Assembly (NCBI GenBank): GCA_934512105.1
Contig: CAKSWQ010000009.1
Coordinates: 1-61,452 of the forward strand
Reading direction: 5' to 3'
Origin: an uncultured Faecalibacterium sp.
GTDB taxonomy: Bacteria > Bacillota > Clostridia > Oscillospirales > Ruminococcaceae
DNA length: 61,452 nucleotides
Every line of letters begins with the position of its first letter. Positions within the stretch are counted from its first letter, which is position 1. The notes beneath the pieces are model-generated. The model was not told the origin of the DNA. It ran no database searches and worked only from the letters and a program-made list of their open reading frames with translations. The translations under genes were made by a program, and so were the position numbers. This document shows positions 1 through 8,287 of this stretch, piece after piece.

Positions 1-692
1 TCCTTGATAGGCTTGACCAAAAAATTGAAAAGCAACGCACTTTGGTGGAAAACCTCAAGAAGTATAAAAGAGGTGTCATACAGTACATCTTTCGTCAACT
101 CCCCACTCAAAATAGCGCAGGATGGACTTGTGTTCGACTAGGTGATATTTTCAAAAAAGTATCACGCCGTAATACAGACGGAGTGATAAAAAATGTAATT
201 ACCAACTCTGCGGAATACGGATTGATTCCTCAGCGTGATTTCTTTGACAAGGATATTGCCGTGGATGGAAACACAGCAAATTACTATATCATTAAAAATG
301 GAGACTTTGTTTACAATCCGAGAAAGTCAAACTCCGCGCCATACGGACCGTTTAATAGATATACTCTCAGTGAGCAAGGAATTATCTCCCCGTTATATAC
401 CTGTCTTGTGCCACAAGCAGATATTTCTCCTTCATACCTCGCTTGGTACTTTAAGAGCGATGCTTGGTATAGATACATCTATGACAACGGCTCACAAGGC
501 GTTCGTCATGATCGAGTATCTATGACAGATGATTTGCTTATGGGTATTCCGGTTATGTATCCCGGCCATGCAAAGCAGATTTTATATGCAAATATTCTTG
601 ACAAGGTGGAGGCTCGATTGCAAGCAACCAAAAAAACACTTGACCTTTTGTGTAAAATGAGGGATGGCTATATGAAACAGCTCTTTATATAA
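1..692 (+). CDS. hsdS: HsdS specificity cassette, 5' end outside window (probably silent)
   Basis: Type I restriction specificity sequence, open in frame from the first bases, so the start lies left of the window. The visible part begins in the central conserved helix (LDQKIEKQRTL then NLKKYKRG at about bases 12-74). It continues through one target-recognition domain and ends in the usual C-terminal helix motif (CKMRDGYMKQLFI). It points opposite to the expressed hsdS-hsdM-hsdR operon and meets the next hsdS tail to tail, with the two stops overlapping at 685-692. A TTG at 42 could serve as a start but lies inside the conserved helix, so I do not think it is the true start. No promoter is visible. 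It most likely serves as a donor of a recognition half for the expressed gene. Whether a complete gene exists to the left cannot be seen. Confidence 0.8.
   Translation, partial: LDRLDQKIEKQRTLVENLKKYKRGVIQYIFRQLPTQNSAGWTCVRLGDIFKKVSRRNTDGVIKNVITNSAEYGLIPQRDFFDKDIAVDGNTANYYIIKNGDFVYNPRKSNSAPYGPFNRYTLSEQGIISPLYTCLVPQADISPSYLAWYFKSDAWYRYIYDNGSQGVRHDRVSMTDDLLMGIPVMYPGHAKQILYANILDKVEARLQATKKTLDLLCKMRDGYMKQLFI
51..77 (+). repeat. Central hsdS recombination repeat, copy 1
   Basis: Encodes the NLKKYKRGV helix between the two recognition domains. It shares about 25 bp with the inverted copy at 1297-1320 and about 23 bp with the inverted copy at 3237-3259, while flanking sequence diverges. Such a repeat is a natural crossover site for swapping second recognition domains. 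Confidence 0.75.
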
Positions 693-701
693 AGAGCTGT
701 T
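676..701. repeat. Perfect 26-bp palindrome joining two hsdS 3' ends
   Basis: A perfect palindrome centred at 688/689 that holds the last codons and stop codons of both convergent hsdS sequences (the Q-L-F-I-stop ends). It is the 3' shared repeat of the hsdS cassettes placed tail to tail. It could also act as a small bidirectional hairpin. Confidence 0.8.
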
Positions 702-1296
702 GTAAAAGAGCCTTTTGCATTGTACGCAAATACGTCAGCTCATTTTCGGCGCTTTTGATTCTTGTGGCGATAGCCTCAAAAACTGAAATCATTTTGCACT
801 GCGTATTGTAGTCGGGGTAGCTAATTTCTATCTTTGAAAGTTCACTTGCTTGAATGTGAACGACAGACTTTCCCTGCGCAATCCGAGCAATTTGTCCGTT
901 TACAATATGATTCAAAATATAACTCATAATCCGCCCGTCAATTTTTGAACTGCGGAATATGTTGAGATCACCTGCGAGAATTATATCTGGCAGCATAACA
1001 CACGCTGCGGTTGATATTTCTTCTGGCGTCTCACCAGAGGTGGGAATAATCACATCTCCAACATGGCTATAATATTGCTTTTCAGGTTGGGCTTTGGTTC
1101 TGCGTATAACTGCATTTATCACCTCATGGTATGTCGTGTACAGTTCACCATATAGGATAAACGGAGTTCCATCAGGTGCTATGTCTGCTTTCGATAATGG
1201 TGCGCCTTTTGTAAATGATCCTAAAGCGCCAATCTTAGTTGTAGTCCATGTTGCGCCTTCAATACAACATGAACCAGGGGTCAATAGTGTGCGAGC

Positions 1297-1320
1297 GACA
1301 CCTCTTTTATACTTCTTGAG
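1297..1320 (-). repeat. Central hsdS recombination repeat, copy 2
   Basis: Same central-helix sequence as 51-77, in opposite orientation, inside the silent hsdS. With copy 1 it bounds a 1.27-kb segment (51-1320) that could invert. Confidence 0.75.
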
Positions 1321-1840
1321 GGAAGCAAGAAGTTTTTCCTGCGCGGTGATTCGCTCATCAATTTTTTGAAGAAAGTCGGCTATGCGCTTTTGTTCGGAGG
1401 GCGAAGGAAGATGAATTGTTACGCTCATGTAATCCTCAAAGGAAATATTGAGTAGCCCATCCATACGAACGCTTGACGATACGAGGCGTTTAAGCTGCTT
1501 ATCCATTTTGGCGTTATTGAGTGCCATCGCAATAAATGGTGTATATTCGTGATTATTGATCTTGAAGCAATGATACACATAAGGGATTCGTGCCTCTGGC
1601 CCAGTCAGCTCATAACAACAACCAAACTGTTTAGCCTTAGATGCGCCGTGATTATATGCCAACTCTCCTTGCTTCAAGAGAATGTATTTTTTGAGGCTCT
1701 GTCCAGCATTGTCTCTGGAGTACTTTTCGGACTGCATAATGAAGCCATTTCCGGCACTGAGCATCATGATCGGTGCGTTAGATTTTGGATCAGTACGATT
1801 TACCAGAGCCGCTATATCGCCTAATTGTGTCGATCTGTAC

Positions 1841-1898
1841 GGTTCATCGAAGCCCGGAAAGCGGAGTTTCGGGCGCTTCTCAAGACCGTTACTTGAGG
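1841..1898 (-). repeat. 58-bp direct repeat at hsdS 5' end, silent copy
   Basis: Identical over 58 bases to 3783-3840, in the same orientation. It encodes the SSNGLEKRPKLRFPGFDEP segment. Homology stops sharply on both sides, which marks it as a recombination boundary rather than the remnant of a simple gene duplication. Confidence 0.9.
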
Positions 1899-1935
1899 TC
1901 CTTTTTCAGAGCTCATTCCTGTATGAAACAAAAGT

Positions 1936-1982
1936 GAAATCCCTTGTAGTAGCAGATTTTTTCCGCTATTGCAAGGGATTTC
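1936..1982. repeat. Inverted repeat in the junction between hsdS cassettes
   Basis: Eleven-base perfect arms (GAAATCCCTTG and CAAGGGATTTC) separated by 25 bases. Imperfect pairing continues inward and outward to about 17 bp. It sits in the only non-coding gap between cassettes, just after the silent 5' end. It could be a terminator insulating the silent gene or a recombinase or host-factor site. The T-run is in the loop, so a classic intrinsic terminator is less likely. Confidence 0.55.
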
Positions 1983-2622
1983 GTCTTTTATGCAGCATTT
2001 CTGCTTGCTTGATCAGAAGTATAAAAGAGGTGTCGTTGCGGCTATTCTTTCACATCAGCTAAAGTTCTCTGATGCAGCCGGAAACCCATATCCAGAATGG
2101 ACATCCTGCACACTACAAGATGTAGTGGATTTTCTGGACGGGCAGCGCAAACCGCTTGAAAGTGCAGACAGAGCTAAACGGCAGGGACAATATCCATATT
2201 ACGGCGCATCGGGCATAATAGACTATATTGATGATTTCATCTTCGATGAGCCGTTGCTCCTTCTTGGTGAGGATGGGGCAAATATACTTAATCGCAGTAC
2301 ACCGTTGTGTTTTATCGCAGAAGGGAAATATTGGGTAAACAACCATGCTCATGTAATGCGACCTAAAGCAGGACAGAATATCAAGTTTCTTTGCGAGTTA
2401 CTTGAAAGTCTCGATTATACACGCTATAACACTGGCACGGCACAACCAAAGTTAAACCAAGAAAAGTGCCGTAGAATTGAGATTGCTTTGCCTGTTTACG
2501 AAGAACAATGTCGCATTGCCGATTTTGTGTCTGCCCTTGACCAAAGGACAGACACAGCGGAAAGCATTCTTGATTATCTGCGTTCAAATAGAGATGGACT
2601 ATTACAGCAGCTCTTTATATAA
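1969..2622 (+). pseudogene. hsdS: HsdS second-half cassette (one recognition domain)
   Basis: A partial type I specificity subunit carrying the central QKYKRGVVAA motif, one target-recognition domain (about 150 residues, including SCTLQDVVDFLDG and KYWVNNHAHVM) and the C-terminal helix ending in GLLQQLFI. hsdS homology begins only near 2012; codons from the TTG at 1969 to there are junction sequence, so this is a half gene. It faces the expressed hsdS, and the two stops overlap at 2615-2622. It should not be expressed as a useful protein in this orientation. Inversion between the central repeats would fuse it to the expressed first half. Confidence 0.8.
2015..2034 (+). repeat. Central hsdS recombination repeat, copy 3
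   Basis: Shares a 16-bp core (agaagtataaaagagg) with the inverted copy at 3237-3259 and 20 bp with copies 1 and 2. With copy 4 it bounds a 1.24-kb segment containing both convergent second halves. Confidence 0.75.
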
Positions 2623-2632
2623 AAAGCTGTTG
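2605..2632. repeat. Near-palindrome joining two hsdS 3' ends
   Basis: A 28-bp imperfect palindrome centred at 2618/2619 with two mismatched pairs. It has the same arrangement as 676-701 and contains the overlapping stop codons of the convergent half-gene and the expressed hsdS. Confidence 0.7.
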
Positions 2633-3853
2633 CAACAATCCTCTTTTTGCAGAAGAGAGCAAATCAATTTTTTTACTTTCTTTTTCAATGAGATAATCGA
2701 TCTGAGATAGAAGCTTACACACTTTCTTTTGCTTGCTGTACGATGGCGCATAGATTCTCAGACTGCCTAAAGTATCGGTGCTAAGATTTTGCTGTTTTGT
2801 CCCCTGGGCAATTCGCATGCCGATCCATTGACCATTGTAGATGTACCAATAGTAAAGATATTCAATGTCTATTTCCCCGGTTTGTTGGATTGCCATACAC
2901 GCCTGACTTATGGTTGCTGGAACACTTAGAATTGATGCAGTTCCTCTCACTCCGGCTGCTTCAAGCCCATACATCGCTATGAGTAACGTATTTGCTGGAT
3001 ACTCTCGAAGGTTACAACTGGATACAGCTTCGGATGAAATGTGCTGGCTGGTTTCACACAGATACTTTGATTTCAGTTCTCCGCTGGACACCCACCTAAT
3101 ATTGCCTGAGTAAAACGTCCTGTTTGTACTGCTCGGTGTTGATCCTGAAGATAATTGAAAATAATCTTTGAGTTTCCCAACATAGCTATTGTTTAGATTG
3201 CCATTTTCTTGTTGCTCAAATTCACGGGAAAGCAATCCTCTTTTATACTTCTTGAGGTTATCTACAAGAGACTGCTGAGCATCGATACGTCGATCCAAGG
3301 CAATGAGAAAGTCTGCAATCTTTCTTTGCTCGGCAGCATTCTCCGGCAGATAGTGTTTTGTGGCGAAGAACTCATCTGTTGGGACATTAAGCAATCCGTG
3401 ATTTCTTGCCCCTTCTGCTGAAATCATATAGATTTCCTTGTACCATTTGAGTGAATCAAAGTACACCTTAATGAAGTCTGTATCGTGCTTCTTGAGCGCA
3501 AAACAGATATATAGTGTAGACAACGCTCCCATAGGATAGCGGTCTAACCGCTTTATTGAACCGAAGTCATAACCCACGGAATAGCTCTTGTTATACGCAT
3601 ATTCGCCGTTCCTCAAAAGGTAATATCCGCTCATGTCTTTGCTTGCAACGGTTTTGTTAAAGTAACTGATCTGATCGACAAGACCATCTTTCGAAGATAT
3701 TGTCAGAGGTAGATTAGTTTCATTGTTGCTGTTTTTCCGTGTTACTCGATCTGCAAAATCAGACAATTTCGCTGCTCTCCATGGTTCATCGAAGCCCGGA
3801 AAGCGGAGTTTCGGGCGCTTCTCAAGACCGTTACTTGAGGATGCATTTGCCAT
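2615..3853 (-). CDS. hsdS: Type I restriction-modification specificity subunit HsdS (expressed copy)
   Basis: Determines the DNA sequence recognised by the HsdM/HsdR complex. The 412 residues hold a first target-recognition domain (about 14-170), a central conserved helix (AEQRKIADFLIALDRRID to LKKYKRGLL, about 172-205), a second recognition domain (about 213-370) and a C-terminal helix ending in GLLQQLFI. It is the only hsdS in the window with an ATG, a close upstream partner gene and the right orientation: its start lies 2 bases after the hsdM stop, so translation is probably coupled. The 5' 58 bp, the central helix and the 3' end are all repeated in neighbouring silent cassettes, so the recognition domains are probably exchangeable. 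Confidence 0.93.
   Translation of the reverse strand: MANASSSNGLEKRPKLRFPGFDEPWRAAKLSDFADRVTRKNSNNETNLPLTISSKDGLVDQISYFNKTVASKDMSGYYLLRNGEYAYNKSYSVGYDFGSIKRLDRYPMGALSTLYICFALKKHDTDFIKVYFDSLKWYKEIYMISAEGARNHGLLNVPTDEFFATKHYLPENAAEQRKIADFLIALDRRIDAQQSLVDNLKKYKRGLLSREFEQQENGNLNNSYVGKLKDYFQLSSGSTPSSTNRTFYSGNIRWVSSGELKSKYLCETSQHISSEAVSSCNLREYPANTLLIAMYGLEAAGVRGTASILSVPATISQACMAIQQTGEIDIEYLYYWYIYNGQWIGMRIAQGTKQQNLSTDTLGSLRIYAPSYSKQKKVCKLLSQIDYLIEKESKKIDLLSSAKRGLLQQLFI
3237..3259 (-). repeat. Central hsdS recombination repeat, copy 4 (expressed gene)
   Basis: The central-helix repeat within the expressed hsdS, inverted relative to copies 1 (51-77) and 3 (2015-2034). Crossover here would replace the second recognition domain while keeping the first. 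Confidence 0.75.
3783..3840 (-). repeat. 58-bp direct repeat at hsdS 5' end, expressed copy
   Basis: Identical to 1841-1898. It begins at codon 5 of the expressed hsdS, so an exchange through it would place the silent first domain behind the active start codon. Confidence 0.9.
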
Positions 3854-3855
3854 AA

Positions 3856-5424
3856 TTATTTGCCCTCCACGTCAAAGGGGAAGTCCAGCCCCAACTCATC
3901 AAAAAACGGTTTCAATTCTGCATCTATATCCTTAATTTCAGATTGCAGCTTGCGAATCTCTGCCGCAACTTCATTCAAGTCAATCTCAGGTTCTGGCTCA
4001 AAGGTATCAACATAGCGAGGGATATTCAGGTTAAAGCCGTTTTCTTCAATCTCCTTCATAGTTGCAACATGAGCATATTTATCGACATCCTGACGACGCT
4101 CGTATGTTTCAACAATCTTGTCGATATCGCACTCCCGAAGGATGTTCTGGTTCTTTCCAGCTTCAAAGTCACTGGAAGCATCGATGAAAAGAATGTTGTC
4201 AGAGTTACCATTGCGTTCTCTCTTGAGAACAAGAACACAGACAGGGATACCCGTACCGAAGAACAAATTTGCAGGCAGACCAATCACCGCGTCCAGAACG
4301 TTCAATTTCTGAATAAGGTGTTTGCGAATTACTTCTTCCGCCGCACCACGGAACAGGACACCATGCGGCAGAAGAACGACGGCTCGTCCATCCTCATCCA
4401 TGTGATAAACCATATGCTGAACGAAGGCAAAGTCAGCCTTGCTCTTCGGAGCAAGTTTGCCATACTCATTGAAACGCTCGTCCTCCATGAAGTGCATATC
4501 GGCAGACCAGTTTGCAGAATAAGGAGGATTGGCAACCTGAACACGGAACTTCATGTCTCCGAAGTAGTCATGCTCCAAGGTATCACCGTTGAAGATGTTA
4601 AAGTTGCGATATGGGATGCCGCGCAGAATCATGTTCATTCTAGCGAGGTTATAAGTCGTGGAGGTCAATTCCTGTCCGTAATAGTTTCTCACGTTGGCAT
4701 AGTTCTTGAGGCGCAGCAGCAGTGAACCAGAGCCACAAGTGGGGTCGGCTGCATCCTTGACATCCGTGAGACCAAGGCAAGCCAGACGGCAAAGCAATTC
4801 GGCAGGACCGGATGGCGTATAGAACTCACCGGCTTTCTTGCCAGCAGTTGCAGCAAACTGACCGATCAGATATTCATATGCGTTACCAAGAACGTCAATT
4901 TTGGTATCATCCACGCCGAAGTTGATTTCGTCCAACGAAGCGATGATCTTTGACATAACAGCACTTCGGTCTTTGACAGTATGACCGAGCTTTGAGGAAT
5001 CGAGCTGCATATCAGAAAACAGACCATCAAAGTCTTCCTGAGAATCGTTTCCGATTGTGGACTCCATCAGCGCATTGATTGCGCTCTGCAAGAACTCAAT
5101 GTCGAAGGAGCGGTTTTCTACCATCTTGACCATCTTGCGGAACAAATATTGCGGCTCAATGACATAGCCGAGATCGCGCAGCGCCTCTTCGATAACGGCG
5201 GTTTTGTACTCTTCATCCGCCCACGCCTCTTCATATCCGATACCGTCATCCTTGAGAAGATTCGCCATATACTTCTCTGTCCGGTCGGAAAGGTAGTAGT
5301 AGAAGATCATGCCCAAGATGTAGTTCTTGAACTCATATGCTTCCATGTTTCCGCGCAGGGCATTTGCCATTGCCCATAGCTTATTGCAAAGTTCTTTCTG
5401 ATGAGCCTGAATCGAATTATCCAT
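3856..5424 (-). CDS. hsdM: Type I restriction-modification DNA methyltransferase HsdM
   Basis: N6-adenine methyltransferase subunit. It modifies the site chosen by HsdS and forms the core of the restriction complex. The 522 residues are the normal family length. They contain an N-terminal helical HsdM domain (MDNSIQAHQKELCNKLWAMA onward), the AdoMet-binding motif (DPTCGSGSLLLRL, about residue 228) and the catalytic NPPY motif (VANPPYSANW, about residue 299). The gene follows hsdR by 12 bases and precedes hsdS by 2, so the three form one transcript. All catalytic motifs look intact, so methylation activity is expected. Confidence 0.96.
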   Translation of the reverse strand: MDNSIQAHQKELCNKLWAMANALRGNMEAYEFKNYILGMIFYYYLSDRTEKYMANLLKDDGIGYEEAWADEEYKTAVIEEALRDLGYVIEPQYLFRKMVKMVENRSFDIEFLQSAINALMESTIGNDSQEDFDGLFSDMQLDSSKLGHTVKDRSAVMSKIIASLDEINFGVDDTKIDVLGNAYEYLIGQFAATAGKKAGEFYTPSGPAELLCRLACLGLTDVKDAADPTCGSGSLLLRLKNYANVRNYYGQELTSTTYNLARMNMILRGIPYRNFNIFNGDTLEHDYFGDMKFRVQVANPPYSANWSADMHFMEDERFNEYGKLAPKSKADFAFVQHMVYHMDEDGRAVVLLPHGVLFRGAAEEVIRKHLIQKLNVLDAVIGLPANLFFGTGIPVCVLVLKRERNGNSDNILFIDASSDFEAGKNQNILRECDIDKIVETYERRQDVDKYAHVATMKEIEENGFNLNIPRYVDTFEPEPEIDLNEVAAEIRKLQSEIKDIDAELKPFFDELGLDFPFDVEGK

Positions 5425-5436
5425 TTGTCCCTCTCC

Positions 5437-8202
5437 TTATTGGTATTTCTCTGTGTGCTGCCGGATAAAATCAACGATCCGATTTACAAGGGAACGTTTC
5501 TTCAAAAGCGGCAAAGGCTTCTCAATCCTGTCTCGAATATTTCCTGCATCCATTGTTCCAGAAAACTCATATTCCGAAATAATATCCGTCAGCATGGATG
5601 CGTCAATATCTTCGGTCTTTGCAAAAGCGACGATTTCTTCGCGCTTTGCTTCATTTTCAAAGTCGTTATAGGCTGCATCAATTTCATCCGCACTTTCCAA
5701 GCCGACAACAACACGATCCAAAAATGCTTGCAGGATTTCAACTTTCCGGAGCAGCTGCGGATTATCTGTTCTGCCCAGCTCGTCCTTGATGTGCTTAATG
5801 TCGTAGTCCTTCTGTTTGGGATCGTCAAAATGGATGTTGCGGATCAAGTTCATGATGTATGCCACATTGATTCTGTCGCTCTCCATCAGTTCGATGCAGA
5901 AGTCAACATCGTTCAGGACAGAGACAACCTCGCGGTCTGTTTTTTGCCTTGAGTAGAGCATAAGGTATTTACTCTTATAGTCCTGGTATTCCTGCTCGGA
6001 CATGATAAGAGCCCCCTGATCAAAACTGAACTCAATAAAAGTCTGCAACGATTGGAGATACTTTGTCAGTTCACGGAACGTCACAACAAACTTCTTCTGA
6101 TCGTCCTCGTTCTGCATCGTGTCCACGGACTCAGGAAACAGCGCAATTTCCTTGAGTTTCATCACCATTTCGTTAAACTTCTCCACAAAGTATTGATATC
6201 CCGGCACAACAATGCCGGAGGTATCCTGACTCTTAGAAAAAAGCGTCAATGCCTCATCGGTGCGTTTTTTGAGGTTACGATAGCAAATAATAATACCAAA
6301 GGGCTTTGTTTCCTTCTCAACACGGTTTGTGCGGGAATAGGCTTGCAGCAGATCATGGTACTTCAAGTCCTTGTCCACATAAAGGACGGAAAGCCTTTTG
6401 CTGTCAAATCCGGTCAGGAACATATTCACAACGATGAGAATATCAAGTGGCTTTGTTTTCTTTCCCTTTACCCGGTCAGAAATATCCTTGTGATAAGCCG
6501 AGAACGTATCTGTGGAGAAATTGGTTCCGTACATCTCGTTATAGTCCTTGATAATGCGCTCCAACGAATCGCGGCTATGTTCATCTTTGCCCTCGGCATC
6601 CTCGTTCTGCCCATAGGAGAAGATACCGCTGATATTCAGATCATGCTTGATTTTTTTGAAAATGTCGTAGTACTTAACAAGGGCATCAATAGAGGACACG
6701 GCAAAAATAGCAGTGTACTGTCCATTTCGGGTTTTCGCTTTGTGGTTCTGAATAATGTGGTTAGCAATCAAAGACATTCGCTCATCGGACATATAGAGTT
6801 CACCTATATCAATCGCGTCCGCGAGTGTGGGGTCATCCCAGTCAAAATCGCCCTCCATTGTTTTTATGTATTCAATATGGAAGCCCAAAACATTATTATC
6901 AAAGATAGCGTCTTTAATCAAATAATTGTGGAGGCACTCACCGAAGAGCATTTCCGTTGTCTGCGTGATTTTACCCTCGGTTTTTCCATTTACTTCAAAA
7001 CGAGGTGTCCCTGTAAAGCCGAAAAACTGCGCTTTCTTGAAATGCCGCACAATGTCTTTATGCATATCCCCGAACTGACTACGGTGACATTCATCGATGA
7101 TAAAGACAACCTTCTCGTCTTTGTATGCATCCATCACCTTCTCATACTGAGGACGTTTTACGGCATTTGCCATTTTCTGCATTGTAGTGACGATAAGCTG
7201 CCGGTTTTTATCTTTCATTTGCCGAACAAGGACATCCGTGCGATCTGTCACATCAACAGAACCTGCCTCAAACTTATTAAATTCTTCAGTTGTCTGCGAA
7301 TCCAAGTCCTTTCGGTCAACAAGGAAAATGACCTTCTTGATATTTGGATTTGCCGCGAGGATCTGTGCTGTCTTAAAGGATGTCAACGTTTTTCCCGCAC
7401 CGGTTGTGTGCCAGATATACGCATTCCTGTTTGTGAGTGTAGCCTGCCGAATCAAGGCCTCTACGGCATAAACCTGATAGGGACGCATGACCATCAAAAT
7501 CTTATCAGTATCGTTCAGGATGGTGTAACGCATCAGCATTTTTATGATGTGATCCCTTGCAAGGAAAGAAATCGAAAAGTCCTTCAAATTGGTAATGCGG
7601 ACATTGTTGAAATCAGTCCAGAAAAATGCAAGGCTATACATCAGGTCTCTGTCGGAATTAGCAAAATACTTTGTGTCAACTCCGTTGGAGACGATAAAGA
7701 GCTGAATGAAATGATACAACCCATTGTAGGAATGCTTCTTATACCGCATGACTTGATTAACCGCCTCGCGGATGTCAATTCCACGGCGCTTCAACTCTAC
7801 TTGAATCAAGGGCAAACCGTTTACAAGAATCGTAACATCGTAACGATTGACATACTTTCCAACCACGGTTGTTTGATGAGTGACTTGAAAAATGTTCTTC
7901 ATGTGATCCTGATCGAAAAAGGAAAGATATACTTTTGTGCCATCTTCGCGCTCAAGAACAAACTTATCCCTCAAGATTTTTGCACTCTGGAAAACTGACT
8001 TGCCGAGCATAAGATTAAAGATACGCTCCCACTCTTTATCAGTGATCGGCGTATCCAGCTTGGATGCATTGAACGCTTCAAACTGTACTTTGAAGTTCTC
8101 AATCAAAGCACCATAATCCGGAATGTCAACATTGCTGTATTCCTGTTTATTAAGCTGCTCTATAAATTGTTGTTCAAGAGCAGCCTCGCTTTGGTAACTC
8201 AT
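5437..8202 (-). CDS. hsdR: Type I restriction endonuclease translocase subunit HsdR
   Basis: Motor and nuclease subunit that cuts DNA unmethylated at the HsdS site after ATP-driven translocation. Of 921 residues, the N-terminal third carries the PD-(D/E)XK-type nuclease (YDVTILVNGLPLIQVELKRR, with the E-x-K signature). A superfamily 2 motor follows, with Walker A (IWHTTGAGKTLTS, about residue 265), the DECH box (VVFIIDECHRSQFG) and the GFTGTPRF motif, then further helicase motifs such as LTGFDSKRLSVLYVDKDLK. It is the first gene of the hsdR-hsdM-hsdS operon. No frameshift or missing motif was noticed. Confidence 0.96.
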   Translation of the reverse strand: MSYQSEAALEQQFIEQLNKQEYSNVDIPDYGALIENFKVQFEAFNASKLDTPITDKEWERIFNLMLGKSVFQSAKILRDKFVLEREDGTKVYLSFFDQDHMKNIFQVTHQTTVVGKYVNRYDVTILVNGLPLIQVELKRRGIDIREAVNQVMRYKKHSYNGLYHFIQLFIVSNGVDTKYFANSDRDLMYSLAFFWTDFNNVRITNLKDFSISFLARDHIIKMLMRYTILNDTDKILMVMRPYQVYAVEALIRQATLTNRNAYIWHTTGAGKTLTSFKTAQILAANPNIKKVIFLVDRKDLDSQTTEEFNKFEAGSVDVTDRTDVLVRQMKDKNRQLIVTTMQKMANAVKRPQYEKVMDAYKDEKVVFIIDECHRSQFGDMHKDIVRHFKKAQFFGFTGTPRFEVNGKTEGKITQTTEMLFGECLHNYLIKDAIFDNNVLGFHIEYIKTMEGDFDWDDPTLADAIDIGELYMSDERMSLIANHIIQNHKAKTRNGQYTAIFAVSSIDALVKYYDIFKKIKHDLNISGIFSYGQNEDAEGKDEHSRDSLERIIKDYNEMYGTNFSTDTFSAYHKDISDRVKGKKTKPLDILIVVNMFLTGFDSKRLSVLYVDKDLKYHDLLQAYSRTNRVEKETKPFGIIICYRNLKKRTDEALTLFSKSQDTSGIVVPGYQYFVEKFNEMVMKLKEIALFPESVDTMQNEDDQKKFVVTFRELTKYLQSLQTFIEFSFDQGALIMSEQEYQDYKSKYLMLYSRQKTDREVVSVLNDVDFCIELMESDRINVAYIMNLIRNIHFDDPKQKDYDIKHIKDELGRTDNPQLLRKVEILQAFLDRVVVGLESADEIDAAYNDFENEAKREEIVAFAKTEDIDASMLTDIISEYEFSGTMDAGNIRDRIEKPLPLLKKRSLVNRIVDFIRQHTEKYQ

Positions 8203-8234
8203 ATCTTCATCTCCTATACTTGAGGATATGTTTT

Positions 8235-8257
8235 ATATCAACCCTCACCATTGATAT
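8235..8257. promoter_or_regulatory. Inverted repeat upstream of hsdR, candidate operator
   Basis: Seven-base arms (ATATCAA and TTGATAT) with a 9-base spacer, located between the helix-turn-helix gene and the hsdR start. Its position in the hsdR leader makes it a candidate binding site for the neighbouring small regulator. Inference only. Confidence 0.4.
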
Positions 8258-8287
8258 TTTAACGACCATCTTATCCTATAAACAGGA

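Larger units (their letters stand above)
685..1905 (-). pseudogene. hsdS: Silent near-full-length hsdS without a start codon
   Basis: A second complete-looking type I specificity subunit. The frame is open for 406 codons from just after a TGA at 1906-1908 down to the stop at 685, close to the 412 residues of the expressed hsdS. It contains the N-terminal RPKLRFPGFDEP segment, a first recognition domain, the central helix (SLKKYKRGVA), a second recognition domain and the C-terminal ALLQQLFI end. It lacks the MANA start and the ribosome-binding site of the expressed copy: the shared sequence begins abruptly inside codon 5 or 6 through a 58-bp repeat. The first ATG (1767) lies inside the first domain. 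It is therefore best read as a silent reservoir of two recognition domains. Confidence 0.8.

Noticed and set aside
6052..7998. Long plus-strand open frame opposite hsdR
   Set aside because: hsdR on the other strand has all its motifs intact; the antisense translation shows no domain or ribosome-binding site.
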